Shown one piece after another: positions 5,790 to 6,095 of a DNA stretch of 6,095 nt (positions are counted from its first letter, which is position 1; each line of letters starts with the position of its first letter). This DNA comes from WFZT01 sp964571845. Its GTDB lineage: Bacteria > Hydrothermota > Hydrothermia > B15-G9 > WFZT01. Position numbers and translations under genes: made by a program. The DNA is taken from positions 1-6,095 of the forward strand of contig CAZNDM010000092.1 in assembly GCA_964571845.1 (NCBI GenBank). The letters are read 5' to 3'. The notes under the pieces were generated by a model. That model was not told where the DNA came from and ran no database searches. It saw only the letters and a list, made by a program, of their open reading frames with translations.

Positions 5790-5909
5790 ATTAAGGAGGG
5801 GGCATGGAGAGCTGATCGGACAGGGGGAAGCGGTTGGGGGTTTTGTCACCCTCCCCTTAATCCCCTCCCGCAAGGGGGAGGGGTGTTTGTGTGTGACCCA
5901 CTTCGTGGG

Positions 5910-6051
5910 AGTTGGGGATTGTAGGTGGATTTTCGCAAGTGAGAGGGATGGTTGGGGAAAACTCGCTCACTTTGTGATGGGTGTGCCTGTAGATTTCAAT
6001 AAGTATAGAAAGTCCTTTCCTGCAGCGAGGATGTGATAAGGGAAGATCGCG
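5910..6051. other. Intergenic stretch without supported gene
   Basis: A plus-strand frame from the repeat cluster continues through here to 6036 but has no ribosome-binding site and no family resemblance. A weak dyad AAGTGAG (5937-5943) and CTCACTT (5966-5972) is separated by 22 bp. I see nothing else. Confidence 0.45.
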
Positions 6052-6079
6052 AACCTCTCCTCTGAACTTCGAAGAGGTT
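6052..6079. repeat. Inverted repeat at window edge
   Basis: AACCTCT (6052-6058) pairs with AGAGGTT (6073-6079). The alternative partner CCTCT (6059-6063) can pair with the same AGAGG, and the palindrome CTTCGAAG (6067-6074) lies inside. The following GTGAGGATGATC suggests another unit of the intergenic repeat family cut by the window end. Confidence 0.55.
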
Positions 6080-6095
6080 TGGGTGAGGATGATCT

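Larger units (their letters stand above)
5674..5909. repeat. Cluster of C-rich/G-rich palindromic intergenic repeats
   Basis: Related units begin with (C)AACCCCTCCC-like strings: CAACCCCTCCC at 5674-5684 and 5751-5761, CGACCCCTCTCCC at 5707-5719, and CACCCTCCCC at 5848-5856. Each is followed by a hairpin with its own loop: 5713-5725 with 5731-5743, 5756-5769 with 5776-5789, 5862-5869 with 5876-5883 around GCAAGG, and a small 5897-5901 with 5905-5909. Short open frames cross the region on both strands, but they translate to low-complexity proline/glycine-rich strings set by the repeats. This looks like a REP-like intergenic repeat family. Whether it is dispersed in the genome cannot be seen from one window. 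Confidence 0.7.

Noticed and set aside
5480..5873. Minus-strand frames of 77-96 codons upstream of the giant gene
   Set aside because: Three overlapping frames compete, all low complexity in the repeat part, and none has a ribosome-binding site. The ending YKHLHWIWKEFHTP is more protein-like but matches nothing I recognise.
5650..6036. Plus-strand frame of 128 codons as a gene
   Set aside because: It runs through the palindrome cluster, its residues follow the repeats (PLP, GEG, CCGGG), an overlapping frame of similar length exists on both strands, and no Shine-Dalgarno or family match is seen.
5674..6079. CRISPR array
   Set aside because: Repeats are degenerate and palindromic, spacing is irregular and there are no uniform spacers.

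Overview
The window looks like chromosomal DNA of a bacterium with a type IX-like secretion route, in or near the FCB superphylum or a candidate phylum such as WOR-3/Stahlbacteria, Hydrothermae, Zixibacteria or Fibrobacterota. The evidence is one giant exported protein with a C-terminal Por/T9SS type A-like sorting domain, built from modules common in such genomes (choice-of-anchor J/cleaved-adhesin-like jelly rolls, FN3-like domains, an ASH/BACON-like Ig domain, a carboxypeptidase-regulatory-like domain and GWNL repeats). The exact lineage is an inference. Ribosome binding follows the usual rule: the giant gene has a perfect anti-16S Shine-Dalgarno.

Layout. (1) Bases 1-398, plus strand: the 3' end of a gene that begins before the window, encoding the last 131 residues of what looks like a fibre-like surface protein. 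(2) Bases 403-449: a very strong hairpin terminator in the 79-bp gap between two convergent genes. (3) Bases 478-5376, minus strand: a complete 1632-residue secreted multidomain protein with signal peptide, a duplicated ~390-residue block (FN3, jelly roll A, jelly roll B), three single beta domains, a nested C-D-D-C repeat region and the sorting tail. No catalytic domain is visible, so an adhesive, binding or structural surface role is most likely. (4) Bases 5377-5472: its control region, with Shine-Dalgarno, a candidate promoter and four copies of the palindrome TGTTAACA, three of them spaced exactly 11 bp apart. (5) Bases 5473-6095: no convincing gene. This stretch is a cluster of C-rich/G-rich palindromes, some mutually exclusive, that looks like a genome-specific intergenic repeat family.

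Both genes probably encode cell-envelope or extracellular proteins. They are convergent and so not an operon. The least explained features are the helically phased TGTTAACA array over the promoter and the palindrome cluster upstream of it. I saw no CRISPR array, tRNA, rRNA, transposase or insertion-sequence end.
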